Source of the DNA: Opitutia bacterium
GTDB taxonomy: Bacteria; Verrucomicrobiota; Verrucomicrobiia; Opitutales; Seribacteraceae
Length of the DNA: 33,377 nucleotides
NCBI GenBank assembly: GCA_002713685.1
Contig: PATX01000027.1
Span: 1 to 33,377, forward strand
Direction of reading: 5' to 3'
Part shown: positions 15,997 to 24,994 of the stretch, in pieces
How the letters are laid out: the number at the start of each line of letters is the position of its first letter
Position numbering within the stretch: position 1 is the first letter of the stretch
The notes under the pieces: model-generated
Database searches by the model: none
What the model was told of the DNA's origin: nothing
Seen by the model: only the letters and a program-made list of their open reading frames with translations
Program-made: the position numbers and the translations under genes

Positions 15997-16965
15997 TCAA
16001 TTGGCTGTTTGTATTTGGCCTGCAAAATGATCGGTTAAAAGAATGGTTGAATCCTCTAATGCTATTATCTCACATGCAGATTGGAAAGGAGAGAGTGCAG
16101 TGTACCCAGGATTGAGATTTAGACCTTCAATATCTATTTTACCTTCCACAGGATTAATAATGCAACAATCAGTTTCAACTTGTTTAACAGGGAATTTTGC
16201 GGTTTTGGGGAGATTAATTTTTCTTATCCTGAAATGTTCACTTTTAGCAATGGTGATTATTCCTTGTTCCTTAGATGTTTTGTTGATTTGAGGTTCGTAA
16301 TCATTGAAATCTATGCACCTAAGCGATTTTTCAATATGCAGATCCCGGGGCTTTCCATCTGCTCCCATTCTACCCCAATCGTAAACACGGTAAGTGGTAT
16401 CTGAGTTTTGTTGAATTTCAAGAATAAGATTTCCGGCATCAATTGCGTGCATCCTTCCGCTCTCTACTAAGACTGAATCGTGCGGTTCTGTTTCTGTCCA
16501 GTGACATAGTTTTTCAGCATCATTCCTCTCTAAAGCAGATTCAAATGTGGATTTATTCACTTGTTTTTTGAGCCCTAAAAATATCCCTGCTTTAGGATCA
16601 CTTTCTACAATGTACCAATTTTCAGTTTTAGGTTCCCCATTCAGCGAAGCCGCAACTTTAGCTGGAGGATGGACTTGAAGACTGAGCCTTTCTCGACAAT
16701 CCAACCATTTTACTAAAATCGGAAATCGATCGTTGGTCTGCCAGTTTGGGCCCATGATTGCAAAGGGATCTTTTTGTATCAAATCGCGGATGGTAAAAAC
16801 TTTTTGGTTTATGCTAGTTTTTGATTCGTTCCCTTCCCTATCGACGAGATTCCATGACTCCCCGAATCGAGTATTAGGGCACAGTTCTGCTCTAAACGAT
16901 TCATTGAATTTATGACCGCCCCAAATCCTTTCTTTGTATATAGGTTCAAACTTGTAAACACTCAC
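15997..16965 (-). CDS. manA: Mannose-6-phosphate isomerase, class I
   Basis: Interconverts mannose 6-phosphate and fructose 6-phosphate, linking glycolysis to GDP-mannose and polysaccharide synthesis. At 322 residues it matches the short (Bacillus-type) class I enzyme. Zn ligands are Q97 and H99 (LQVHP), E115 (KTENW) and H173 (MHAIDAG); the catalytic Arg is R193 in TYRVYDWGR. The start codon is GTG at 16965; a strong promoter-like pair ends just upstream, so the message may be leaderless. It is the first gene of the operon running through grpE, dnaJ and purN to prmA. Confidence 0.92.
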   Translation of the reverse strand: MSVYKFEPIYKERIWGGHKFNESFRAELCPNTRFGESWNLVDREGNESKTSINQKVFTIRDLIQKDPFAIMGPNWQTNDRFPILVKWLDCRERLSLQVHPPAKVAASLNGEPKTENWYIVESDPKAGIFLGLKKQVNKSTFESALERNDAEKLCHWTETEPHDSVLVESGRMHAIDAGNLILEIQQNSDTTYRVYDWGRMGADGKPRDLHIEKSLRCIDFNDYEPQINKTSKEQGIITIAKSEHFRIRKINLPKTAKFPVKQVETDCCIINPVEGKIDIEGLNLNPGYTALSPFQSACEIIALEDSTILLTDHFAGQIQTAN

Positions 16966-16972
16966 TAATTCT

Positions 16973-17001
16973 ATTTTAGTGGAGAAGTGTGGATGTGTAA
17001 A
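16973..17001 (-). promoter_or_regulatory. Putative promoter of the manA-grpE-dnaJ operon, leaderless geometry
   Basis: The minus strand reads TTTACA (16996-17001), 17 bases, TAAAAT (16973-16978): 5/6 matches in both hexamers with ideal spacing. The predicted transcript start falls at 16965-16966, on the GTG start codon itself. This is the best promoter candidate in the window. The 73-bp region is shared with divergent ftsK. Confidence 0.55.
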
Positions 17002-17038
17002 CGATTGATATTAAAAGTTATAGGTATTTTCCCTGATT

Positions 17039-19645
17039 ATGGCTGAAAAGACTTTAAAATTAATGGAACTTTCAGTTTCGAGAAATAGGTGGGCCGGAGT
17101 TTTTTTTGTGGTGATTGGTATACTTCTGTTTTTGAGTTTACTTGATTACAGTCCTGACCTTTTGCATAAATCAACTGAAGCTCATGAAATACCTTTTCTT
17201 GGTAAAGCTGGTTTACTAGTAGCAAGAGTCGGTTTTGGATGGTTGGGTATCGCAGCTTGGTTGATCCCTTGGGTCTTCATTAATCTTGGTGTTAGTAATT
17301 TCAAAAAGAAGAATATCAAATTTAAATGGTTGCAGTCAGTAGCCATTCTTATCTGTTGCTTTTCGATAGCACTCCTTGCAAATCTTAAGGACCATCACTC
17401 TCTTTCAGCTAGTGATGACCCAATGTTTGATTCTAATCTTTACGAACATGGTGCGGGTGGTTCAGTTGGTGCGTATTTTTATTCTGGTCTACCTTTTAGT
17501 CATAGTGCGGATCGAGATTTTGCTAATCGTGGTATTCTTCGTGACTGGCTTGGTCCCCTTGGTACTATTTTACTGAGCTTATCTCTGCTGTTAGGAGGCG
17601 CTATTTACCACATTCGCTGGCAGTTCAACAAAGGAATGAAAATTGATTCATTCATACTTTTACTGAAAAGAACTTTTTTAAAAGAAAGAAAAATCTCAAA
17701 TTCTGAAACGAATACGAATCTTGATGATGTACAACCAAGTGAAATTGAGAACACTCCTGTAAAGCGATCCAGGTTCAAATTTGATTGGTTTTCTGGGAAG
17801 GGAGAGGAAGATTTATTGTTTGAGGACGTTTCTCTAAAAAAAGACTCTAAGAAAATCGCCAGAGCAACTGAATTAAAAAAATCCAAAGAGAAGGATTCGA
17901 CTGATTCTAGACAAGATTTGGAGCAACAATCTTCTGTGCCTGAATCTTTTACTGAAGAAGCAAAGATCGAAGATTCTAGTAAGAAAAATTCTGCTCCAAA
18001 TAAGCCAGAAATTCCCGTCGTAACCAATGAAGCTTTATCCACTGAAGACGAAGCAGATTTGGATGGTTTTAAAGTGGTAAGGGCAGCTAAAACAGAAAAA
18101 GCTGGAGATTTGTTTCCTGAGCGAAAAGGTGATTATCAATTCCCAACATTGGAACTTCTTATGGATCCGCCTGAGGAAGAGTCCAATGAGGATGAGGATC
18201 ACATGATAAAAGCTCGTAATCTTAAAGAAACTCTTGCCCAATTTAAAATAGAAATTGAGCTTGGAGAAGTTCATACGGGGCCGGTAATAACAAGATACGA
18301 TGTTCATCCAGCTGCAGGTGTTCGTGTCGAAAAAATTGCAAATTTAGATAAGAATTTGGCAATGGCATTAAAGGCAGATAGTGTCAGAATACTCGCTCCC
18401 GTACCTGGTAAAGGTTGTGTCGGGATTGAAGTACCCAACCAAAAGCCAGCCCCTGTCTGTTTGAAAGAAATTCTTCAGTCGAAAGCCTGGGCGGAAGCAG
18501 GAGCTGAAATACCAATTGTTTTAGGAAAAGAAGCTAGCGGTCGTGCACTTGTAGCCGACCTAACCAAAATGCCCCATCTATTAGTAGCAGGATCAACAGG
18601 TTCAGGTAAGACGGTATGTATTAATGCAATCATTGCGTCTCTTTGTTACCATTCCAGTCCTGAAGATGTGAGGTTTATTATGGTGGATCCAAAGATTGTG
18701 GAAATGAAAGTCTACAATGATTTACCACATATGCTCATTCCCGTTGTAACAGAACCGAAGAAAGTTCCAGGTGCCTTAAAATGGTTGCTGGTGGAAATGG
18801 AACGAAGATACCAAATATTCTCAAAAGTAGGTGTTCGTAATATTGCAGGATTTAATGCCAAAATCCTAAAGGACAAAGCAGAAAAAGAAAAAGCACAGCT
18901 TCTTGATGCGGAAATGACTGCCGAAGAAAGAGCCGCACTTTCGTCAATAGAGGTACCTCGTGACGATGATGTGCTCGAGATTCCCGAAAATAAACTTCCG
19001 TATATTGTCTGTATTATTGACGAACTTGCCGACTTAATGATGGTAGCCCAGGCAGATGTTGAAACAGGAATTGCTAGACTTGCGCAACTAGCCAGGGCTG
19101 CCGGTATCCATCTAATAATTGCGACACAAAGACCATCGGTGAATGTAATAACCGGAGTAATTAAGGCTAACCTTCCAAGCAGGATCTCCTTCCGTGTTGC
19201 TTCCTACAGAGACAGTCAAACGATTTTAGATGGGAAAGGAGCTGAGGCCTTGATTGGCAAAGGCGACATGCTTTTTATTCCACCTGGAAGCGCAACTTTT
19301 CTTCGTGCTCAAGGTGCTTTTGTAAGTGATGATGAAATCAATGGAATTGTTGAATATCTGAAGGTAAATGGTCCTCCACAAATTATTGAAGAAGTACGGG
19401 AGCAAATTGAATCTGCAGGTGAAGACGATGTACTTGGTGGAGGAGAAGATTCTGATGAAGACCCCATGGTCCGAAAAGCAATTGAAGTTATTCGTACTAC
19501 AAAAAGAGCATCTACTTCAAATCTGCAGAGAAAGCTAAGTATTGGTTATAATCGAGCGGCCAGAATTATGGATGATCTTGAAGATAGAGGATTGGTCGGT
19601 CCCGACTTACCTGGTCAAGGGCGGGAAATTCTAATGGATTTATAA
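17039..19645 (+). CDS. ftsK: DNA translocase FtsK
   Basis: Septal DNA pump that clears chromosome dimers and DNA from the division plane. The 868-residue protein has four N-terminal membrane helices (about 18-38, 58-86, 98-117, 167-190), a charged low-complexity linker (about 205-345), the alpha/beta RecA-like motor with Walker A GSTGSGKT at 518-525 and Walker B ending in D661-E662, and a C-terminal winged-helix gamma domain (about 806-868). The gamma domain normally reads KOPS-type orienting sequences. The linker is short compared with that of E. coli FtsK and similar to SpoIIIE-type proteins. ATG at 17039, no Shine-Dalgarno. The rodZ-like gene follows after 43 bases. Confidence 0.96.
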   Translation: MAEKTLKLMELSVSRNRWAGVFFVVIGILLFLSLLDYSPDLLHKSTEAHEIPFLGKAGLLVARVGFGWLGIAAWLIPWVFINLGVSNFKKKNIKFKWLQSVAILICCFSIALLANLKDHHSLSASDDPMFDSNLYEHGAGGSVGAYFYSGLPFSHSADRDFANRGILRDWLGPLGTILLSLSLLLGGAIYHIRWQFNKGMKIDSFILLLKRTFLKERKISNSETNTNLDDVQPSEIENTPVKRSRFKFDWFSGKGEEDLLFEDVSLKKDSKKIARATELKKSKEKDSTDSRQDLEQQSSVPESFTEEAKIEDSSKKNSAPNKPEIPVVTNEALSTEDEADLDGFKVVRAAKTEKAGDLFPERKGDYQFPTLELLMDPPEEESNEDEDHMIKARNLKETLAQFKIEIELGEVHTGPVITRYDVHPAAGVRVEKIANLDKNLAMALKADSVRILAPVPGKGCVGIEVPNQKPAPVCLKEILQSKAWAEAGAEIPIVLGKEASGRALVADLTKMPHLLVAGSTGSGKTVCINAIIASLCYHSSPEDVRFIMVDPKIVEMKVYNDLPHMLIPVVTEPKKVPGALKWLLVEMERRYQIFSKVGVRNIAGFNAKILKDKAEKEKAQLLDAEMTAEERAALSSIEVPRDDDVLEIPENKLPYIVCIIDELADLMMVAQADVETGIARLAQLARAAGIHLIIATQRPSVNVITGVIKANLPSRISFRVASYRDSQTILDGKGAEALIGKGDMLFIPPGSATFLRAQGAFVSDDEINGIVEYLKVNGPPQIIEEVREQIESAGEDDVLGGGEDSDEDPMVRKAIEVIRTTKRASTSNLQRKLSIGYNRAARIMDDLEDRGLVGPDLPGQGREILMDL

Positions 19646-19688
19646 ACTCTCCGCTTGCCAAACCATATAAGTTCAATTTTCTAAAGTA

Positions 19689-20486
19689 ATGCCTGTAGGT
19701 CAAAAATTAGAAGAAGCTAGAAAAAGAAAAGGAGTATCCGTAAGAGAAGTTTCTGAAAGTACTAAAATTAGAGGAGATTACCTATCAGCAATTGAAACAG
19801 GAAATTATGATATAAAACTTCCTGAAGTTTATTTAAGAGGATTCGTAAGACTCTATGCTAAATTTCTTGGTCTAGATCAAGATGCACTAGTTGCCGATTT
19901 AGATAATGAACTTGGTAAGGTTAGTGATAAAAATTCAAAAAAATCATTAGGTTCTATCGTTAGTAATGACAATTCTTCTAAGCAATCAAGCAGCACTACG
20001 GACAGTTATTCTCAACCAAAAAATCGTCCGCTTTCTTCTTCTCGGGTAAATTATCTTAAACCTATAATCTACGGTTCGATAGGGTTGATCGGCGTTTTGG
20101 TAGTTATCCTTATTATTTATCTTTTATCTGACAGTGAGTCTGGACAAGAAATTAAATCTTCGGAGACAAAGGGGCAGGTTATTGTCGAAAGAGATGCTGG
20201 TGCACCATTGGAATTAAGCGTGAATAATTCCCACATTTTAAAAATTTCTATTTTCGGTGATGTGGATAAACTCATCATTTGCGATGAAGGTAAATCCCCT
20301 AATGTGTTTCATGAATTTGATTCCTTGAAAACAGGATGGGAGAAAGAAATCTCATTTGAAGGTTCTTTTAGATGTTATTCTTCAAGTGTGGAAAATATTA
20401 TTTTTGCCGTTGATGAAGGTAAACCTTCCAAATTAGGTGGTGATAAAACTGGAATAGGCACTTTTAGTTGGAAGTCTGAAAAATAG
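19689..20486 (+). CDS. rodZ: RodZ-like cell-shape protein (HTH_25 domain, TM, DUF4115)
   Basis: A bitopic inner-membrane protein that typically links MreB to the elongation machinery. Residues 1-72 form the Xre/HTH_25-type helix-turn-helix with the family motif (KLEEARKRKGVSVREVSEST, then Y-L-S-A-I-E-x-G-N and LRGFVRLYAKFLGLD). A Ser/Asn-rich linker (about 80-120) precedes one transmembrane helix (about 125-147), and a DUF4115-like periplasmic beta domain fills the C-terminus. It lies 43 bases after ftsK on the same strand and converges on the peptidase gene with a 12-base gap. Some relatives act as DNA-binding regulators, but the linker-TM-DUF4115 order favours RodZ. Confidence 0.85.
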   Translation: MPVGQKLEEARKRKGVSVREVSESTKIRGDYLSAIETGNYDIKLPEVYLRGFVRLYAKFLGLDQDALVADLDNELGKVSDKNSKKSLGSIVSNDNSSKQSSSTTDSYSQPKNRPLSSSRVNYLKPIIYGSIGLIGVLVVILIIYLLSDSESGQEIKSSETKGQVIVERDAGAPLELSVNNSHILKISIFGDVDKLIICDEGKSPNVFHEFDSLKTGWEKEISFEGSFRCYSSSVENIIFAVDEGKPSKLGGDKTGIGTFSWKSEK

Positions 20487-20498
20487 AGAGCGAGTTCA

Positions 20499-23393
20499 TT
20501 ATCTAGCTTTTGGGACTATTTCTAATGTTTCTGTTTTCTTACCTCGTTTAATAACAATATTGACTGTTCGTTCTGCGGTAAGTGCGCCAATTGCCTCAGT
20601 GTAATCGTAGATATTCTCAATCTCTTTGCCTGATAGTTTTACAATTAAATCGCCTTCTTTTAGTCCAGCTTTATCGGCGGGTCCATTCTTACTGACTCCA
20701 GATAACAATACTCCTTTTGAGTCCGTTTGTGAATAGTTAGGTATAGTACCTAAAAAAGCTCTTAATTTAGAGCGGTTTTTACCCATTGGTCTTACTTGAC
20801 TAATATAATCAACCGTATCGGTTTTTCCGAGTATGCTAATTATTCTAGAGAAAAGAGCAGAACATTTCGCTATTCCATCATAATTAATTTTATCTTCAGT
20901 ATCTGATGGAGAATGATAATCGTCGTGTAATCCCGTGAACGCACTTATAATTGGCACGCCTTTGGAATAAAATGCAGTGGTATCAGTGGGAATGTGGCTA
21001 TCATTTTGGAGATTAAGATTTAATCGAACAGGAACATTTGCCTGTTGAATAATTTGTCTCCATATTGATGAAGAACCAACTCCATGAATCGTCATTTTAT
21101 CTTTCATTCTTCCGACCATATCCATGTTTAAATATGCAAGAATAGGAGATTCTGGGATATGCTTATTTTGACTAAAAATTTGATTGGCGAAGTGATTTGA
21201 ACCAATTAAGCCGATCTCCTCGCCAGACCATGTAGCGAAAGCGATCTCATATTTCGAATTAATAAATAAATCCAAATTTTCACGAAGTATTCTTATGATT
21301 TCCAGCAATACACTTACGCCTGAACCATTATCATCAGCACCAGGATGTATCTTACCAGAATCAATTTTTTTTGCCCTGGAGGAATGCTTTCCTGTACCAA
21401 TGTGATCTATATGAGCACCAACTAAAATAAAGGGGAAATCAAGCTTATCATTATTATTAAGATCAAAATAGCCAATAGTATTATCGCAATTTCCTTTGTG
21501 CCGCGTAATACTTATATGATATTTTAGGCCGACCTTTTTGAAAGTGAAGCCCATTTGCGGTTCGCCTGCATCAAACCTATCGTAGATTTTCTCGAAGTTC
21601 TTATTATTTCGAGCAAATATCAGGTCTCTTGTTTGATTATTGATAGAAAATGCTTGTATCGATATTTTTTCTCTTGTTGATCCATCAAATCCTATTATTT
21701 CTGCACTTGAAGCATTGCCGTCCTGAACGAAAATTATACCCTTTGCTCCAAGGTCTCTTGCAATAGAAGCTTTTTTTCTAAGGGTTGACTCGTAAAAATA
21801 TTCTTCCTGCTTTTTCTTAGTCCAACCTGAGGGTAATCCTCGAAGGCATAGAATCCACTTATCATCGACATCTAGATGAGTGTAGGAATCATATTCCATT
21901 CCGTTTTTTTCAGAAGATAACCTTAGCCCAAAACCAACGAAAGTAATTGCGCCGATATAAGATTCTCCAGAATCGCTAAAAGCCAGGGGATTCCACTCTC
22001 TTCCAGTATCTAATTTCCTTCTGTTAATTTCATCTTTCAGGAAGCTTTGTGAGTCTATAGTCGCATGTTTGTAAAATGAGAATTCCTGGTGCCATTTTCT
22101 ATTATATGGTTTAAGTTTCTGATTCTGGAAGTAATCAGCAACATATCGACTGGCTTTTTTCATTCCATCAGAACCAGTTGCTCGACCCTTGAGATTATCA
22201 GAAGTTAGAAATTGTAGATGAGAGACTGCTGGTGGAAGTTGTTCCGGCAAATTGCTTTTTGCAAGTTGACTAACCTGAGTAGGCTGAGTTTGTAAAGGTG
22301 AGTTTCTTATCAGTTGAAGTGCTTTTTGATGATCCCAATCAGCCATAAAAATTTGCGATTTTTTGGTTGGAGTCGCGTTACTTGTCCAAGAAAGAGTCAT
22401 GCCATCCGGGGAAAAACTGGGAAGGCCATCAAAACCATCACGATTTGTTACTCGAACGGGTGCCCTTAATCCTTTAAAATCAACAATATAAAGTTCAAAA
22501 TTATGAAACCCATGAATATTTGTAGTAAAGATAAGGTATTCATTTGAAGGATGGAAGAATGGTGCCCAGGACATTGCATTAATGTTTGTCAGTTGTATTT
22601 TTTTCTTTCCATTTGCATTCATTTTAAAAATCTCTGCTTTGTGTCCATCGGGAGAAAATCGTCTCCAGCATATGTAATCGCCTGTTGAATCGAAAAAAGG
22701 CCCCCCGTCATATCCATCATGATGGGTCAATCTTCTTAGGTCTTTCCCGTCACTATTTATTATGTATATTTCATTATGCTTAGAAAGGGAGTGCTCGTTT
22801 AGAAGAAGTTTTGATTTATTATTACTTTCGTTGTAAATATGCCTGTTAGAGGTAAAAACGATCTGTTTTCCATTTGGCGAGAAGGCACATTCAGCGTCAT
22901 AACCATATGTAGAAGTTAGTTGTCTTATTGAATTTGTCTTTAAATCTTTGATAAACAAATCGTAATAAGGATCGTAATCCCAACTATATTTTCTGCTTTT
23001 CCCTGATTGTCTGATCTTAAATTCGGCTTCTTGTTTCTTTAATGAAAGTGGGTCAAGATGAGTTGAGGCGTACAAAACGCTATTCTCATCGGGATGAATC
23101 CAGGCACAAGTGGCTTTTCCTAAACCATTGGAAACTATCTTATTAATACCAGTTTCGAGGTTCATCACATATATTTGATAAAATGGGTTACCCCTGTGAC
23201 TTTCCGCTTGGTAGCACATTTTTTTTCCCGATTTAGAAAAATAGCCTTCCCCTGAACGGTTTCCATCGAAGGTAAGTTGAATCGGATTATGTATAACTTT
23301 TTCTTTAGAAAAAGTTATACATAAAAAACCAAGGAACAAAGATAATCCAAAATATAAACGATTAACAGGATTCATGACTAATTGATATTGCAT
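20499..23393 (-). CDS. Secreted beta-propeller / M28 zinc peptidase / PDZ protein
   Basis: A 964-residue exported protein, probably periplasmic or cell-surface, that degrades peptides. A hydrophobic N-terminal signal segment (about residues 10-30) is followed by TolB-like (PD40) propeller repeats (about 45-360, with recurring F-S-P-x-G or F-x-P-D-G motifs) and then a PA-like insert within an M28 aminopeptidase domain (about 395-850). Zinc/catalytic residues: H661 and D663 (HID), D687 (GADDNGSG), the GEE motif, NMDMVG, and DYHSPSD. A PDZ domain ends the protein (about 890-960). ATG 23393 and ATG 23375 are both possible starts; the second gives a cleaner signal peptide. The AraC-PAS gene lies 30 bases upstream on the same strand and may control it. 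Confidence 0.9.
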   Translation of the reverse strand: MQYQLVMNPVNRLYFGLSLFLGFLCITFSKEKVIHNPIQLTFDGNRSGEGYFSKSGKKMCYQAESHRGNPFYQIYVMNLETGINKIVSNGLGKATCAWIHPDENSVLYASTHLDPLSLKKQEAEFKIRQSGKSRKYSWDYDPYYDLFIKDLKTNSIRQLTSTYGYDAECAFSPNGKQIVFTSNRHIYNESNNKSKLLLNEHSLSKHNEIYIINSDGKDLRRLTHHDGYDGGPFFDSTGDYICWRRFSPDGHKAEIFKMNANGKKKIQLTNINAMSWAPFFHPSNEYLIFTTNIHGFHNFELYIVDFKGLRAPVRVTNRDGFDGLPSFSPDGMTLSWTSNATPTKKSQIFMADWDHQKALQLIRNSPLQTQPTQVSQLAKSNLPEQLPPAVSHLQFLTSDNLKGRATGSDGMKKASRYVADYFQNQKLKPYNRKWHQEFSFYKHATIDSQSFLKDEINRRKLDTGREWNPLAFSDSGESYIGAITFVGFGLRLSSEKNGMEYDSYTHLDVDDKWILCLRGLPSGWTKKKQEEYFYESTLRKKASIARDLGAKGIIFVQDGNASSAEIIGFDGSTREKISIQAFSINNQTRDLIFARNNKNFEKIYDRFDAGEPQMGFTFKKVGLKYHISITRHKGNCDNTIGYFDLNNNDKLDFPFILVGAHIDHIGTGKHSSRAKKIDSGKIHPGADDNGSGVSVLLEIIRILRENLDLFINSKYEIAFATWSGEEIGLIGSNHFANQIFSQNKHIPESPILAYLNMDMVGRMKDKMTIHGVGSSSIWRQIIQQANVPVRLNLNLQNDSHIPTDTTAFYSKGVPIISAFTGLHDDYHSPSDTEDKINYDGIAKCSALFSRIISILGKTDTVDYISQVRPMGKNRSKLRAFLGTIPNYSQTDSKGVLLSGVSKNGPADKAGLKEGDLIVKLSGKEIENIYDYTEAIGALTAERTVNIVIKRGKKTETLEIVPKAR

Positions 23394-23423
23394 GAATCCA
23401 GCAGACTCAAGAATTTGCTGGTA

Positions 23424-24575
23424 TTATGAAATAATTACTAACTCAGACTTTACAAACCAGAAAATAGAATTTCCTCTGGAAATAGCGGAAAAGTTTATAG
23501 GCAAGCTGTCGCCATTCTTGGAAATTAGGCTTAAATTGACATTGAAAACATTTTTACCATTAACGATGGAATTGACAGCTCCCTTAGCTTTATCTAAGTC
23601 ATCATCAGAAATTAAATTCATGAATGGTTTATCGTTAAGATGTTCGGCTGAGTATCCTAAGAATTTAGACCAATCAGAATCATTTCCGTGAAACACGATT
23701 TCTCCATTAATAATCTCTAGTGTTCCAGAAAAATCGGATGTAAGAGACATAGAATCGAGTGATTGCTTATTTTGATCTACAGGGACTGAACCTTGATTGG
23801 TAAGCATTTTATTTTGGAAATGTTTCGGAGTAAGTCCAATACGCTTTTTGAAAGCTCTATGAAAATAGTGCACACTTTCAAATCCGCAGGCAGCGGATAC
23901 TTTTTTAATGCTTACTTTTGTCGCAGAAAGCATTTTTTTAGATTGGTCAATCCGTGTTCTTATTAAATCCTCTGTTGGGCTAATGTTGAAAATCTGTTTG
24001 TAAAGAGAAGCAAACCTGCTCGCACTAAGGCCCATGATTTGTGACATATTTTCAATAGTCCAGCGCTTTGGAAAATTTTCGTGTACTTCAGTTCGTAGCT
24101 CTCTTAATTTTTGAGCATGGTCAGGTAGAGAAAGTACAAAGTCTTGCCTCACAAACCTAGAAACTTTTAGTAACATTTCCTGAATATGGATAGAAAGTGC
24201 TTTGTCGAAATGTAGGTCTTTTGATTTGTACTCTTTATTGACTTTAACTAGAATTGAGTCAACAAAGTAAGTTTGGATCGGACGGTATATTTTAGAAATT
24301 TCAAAATCAATATCGGAAAGAAACTTCTTACAATCCGCACTCTTGTAGGAGATTAAACTGCATTCTAAGGGTTCACCGGAGGCTTTAATCTCTACCAGGT
24401 CATTTTCACCATAAAGAATGCAATCACCATATTTTACCTCAGAGATCCCACCGGGAAGGCTTATAATCGCATCGGATTGAAACAAATAAAATTCATAACC
24501 ACTAGACTTGTGCTTGATTGCTTTTGGAGTCAATTCGCAAGCATTTGACGAAACATTTGTAATACGAACTTTCAT
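23424..24575 (-). CDS. AraC-family regulator with C-terminal PAS domain
   Basis: A transcription regulator of 383 residues. The N-terminal 80 residues look like a cupin-type AraC ligand domain (LPGGISEVKYGD strand pattern). The double helix-turn-helix is at about 160-255 with the family signature AACGFESVHYFHRAFKKRIGLTP compacted around residues 228-250. After the HTH, about 284-380 reads as a PAS fold (LGYSAEHL, D-D-D-L-D-K-A, then a final strand pair), an unusual position for a sensor in this family. It is followed after 30 bases by the secreted peptidase gene and preceded by a 114-base gap with two identical decamers. Autoregulation and control of the peptidase are inferences. Confidence 0.88.
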   Translation of the reverse strand: MKVRITNVSSNACELTPKAIKHKSSGYEFYLFQSDAIISLPGGISEVKYGDCILYGENDLVEIKASGEPLECSLISYKSADCKKFLSDIDFEISKIYRPIQTYFVDSILVKVNKEYKSKDLHFDKALSIHIQEMLLKVSRFVRQDFVLSLPDHAQKLRELRTEVHENFPKRWTIENMSQIMGLSASRFASLYKQIFNISPTEDLIRTRIDQSKKMLSATKVSIKKVSAACGFESVHYFHRAFKKRIGLTPKHFQNKMLTNQGSVPVDQNKQSLDSMSLTSDFSGTLEIINGEIVFHGNDSDWSKFLGYSAEHLNDKPFMNLISDDDLDKAKGAVNSIVNGKNVFNVNLSLISKNGDSLPINFSAISRGNSIFWFVKSELVIIS

Positions 24576-24601
24576 ACGACTATATTTGTTGACGATAATT
24601 C

Positions 24602-24653
24602 AATAAGTCAATAAAACTTTATCAATTAGCCTACGCAGTAGAGAATAAGTCAA
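24602..24653. promoter_or_regulatory. Direct repeat of a 10-bp site upstream of the AraC-PAS gene
   Basis: AATAAGTCAA occurs at 24602-24611 and again at 24644-24653, 42 bp apart, which is four helical turns. Spaced direct repeats on one DNA face are the usual layout of AraC-family operators. A related TTGAC occurs in inverted orientation at 24589-24593. On the minus strand each copy contains TTGACT, which could also serve as a -35 element. Confidence 0.4.
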
Positions 24654-24689
24654 CCTGCATTGAGGATTTTGATAATTTTTTTGAAAAAT

Positions 24690-24992
24690 CTACTGATCAG
24701 CATCGGGGTCAGAGCATTTCGGTCCCTTCAGCGCGTCCTTTTGACCAACCAATTGTGGGTGTTCTTCTGCCTTTTCATTCAGTTCAATCCATTCCTGTAA
24801 TTCATCAGGAACATCCATATCTGGGTAAATTGCTTCGACAGGGCACTCATCCATGCATGCGTTGCAATCAATGCATGTTTCTGGATTAATGTACAATCTA
24901 TCTGGAGTTTCATGGAAGGCATCTACTGGGCAAACTGAGACGCAGCTCGTGAATTTACAATCAACACATGTTTCGGTTACTACATAGGTCAT
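24690..24992 (-). CDS. fdxA: Seven-iron ferredoxin (FdxA / Azotobacter FdI type)
   Basis: A soluble 100-residue electron carrier with one 3Fe-4S and one 4Fe-4S cluster. Cysteines fit the FdI pattern: C9, C17 and C50 for the 3Fe cluster; C21, C40, C43 and C46 for the 4Fe cluster, with the extra C12 also present in FdI. The C-terminal extension (from about residue 58, PDELQEWIELN) is the typical one. It starts 2 bases after the stop of the glutaredoxin-like gene, so both are co-transcribed. The redox partner is not evident; glutamate synthase across the divergent region is possible but unproven. Confidence 0.93.
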   Translation of the reverse strand: MTYVVTETCVDCKFTSCVSVCPVDAFHETPDRLYINPETCIDCNACMDECPVEAIYPDMDVPDELQEWIELNEKAEEHPQLVGQKDALKGPKCSDPDADQ

Positions 24993-24994
24993 AG

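Noticed and set aside
15398-17038. Search for a CIRCE (inverted TTAGCACTC) heat-shock operator near grpE, dnaJ or manA
   Set aside because: No copy or near-copy was found in the short gaps upstream of grpE, dnaJ or manA.
20487-20498. Terminator between convergent rodZ and the peptidase gene
   Set aside because: The 12-base gap and flanking codons show no stable stem followed by a T-run.
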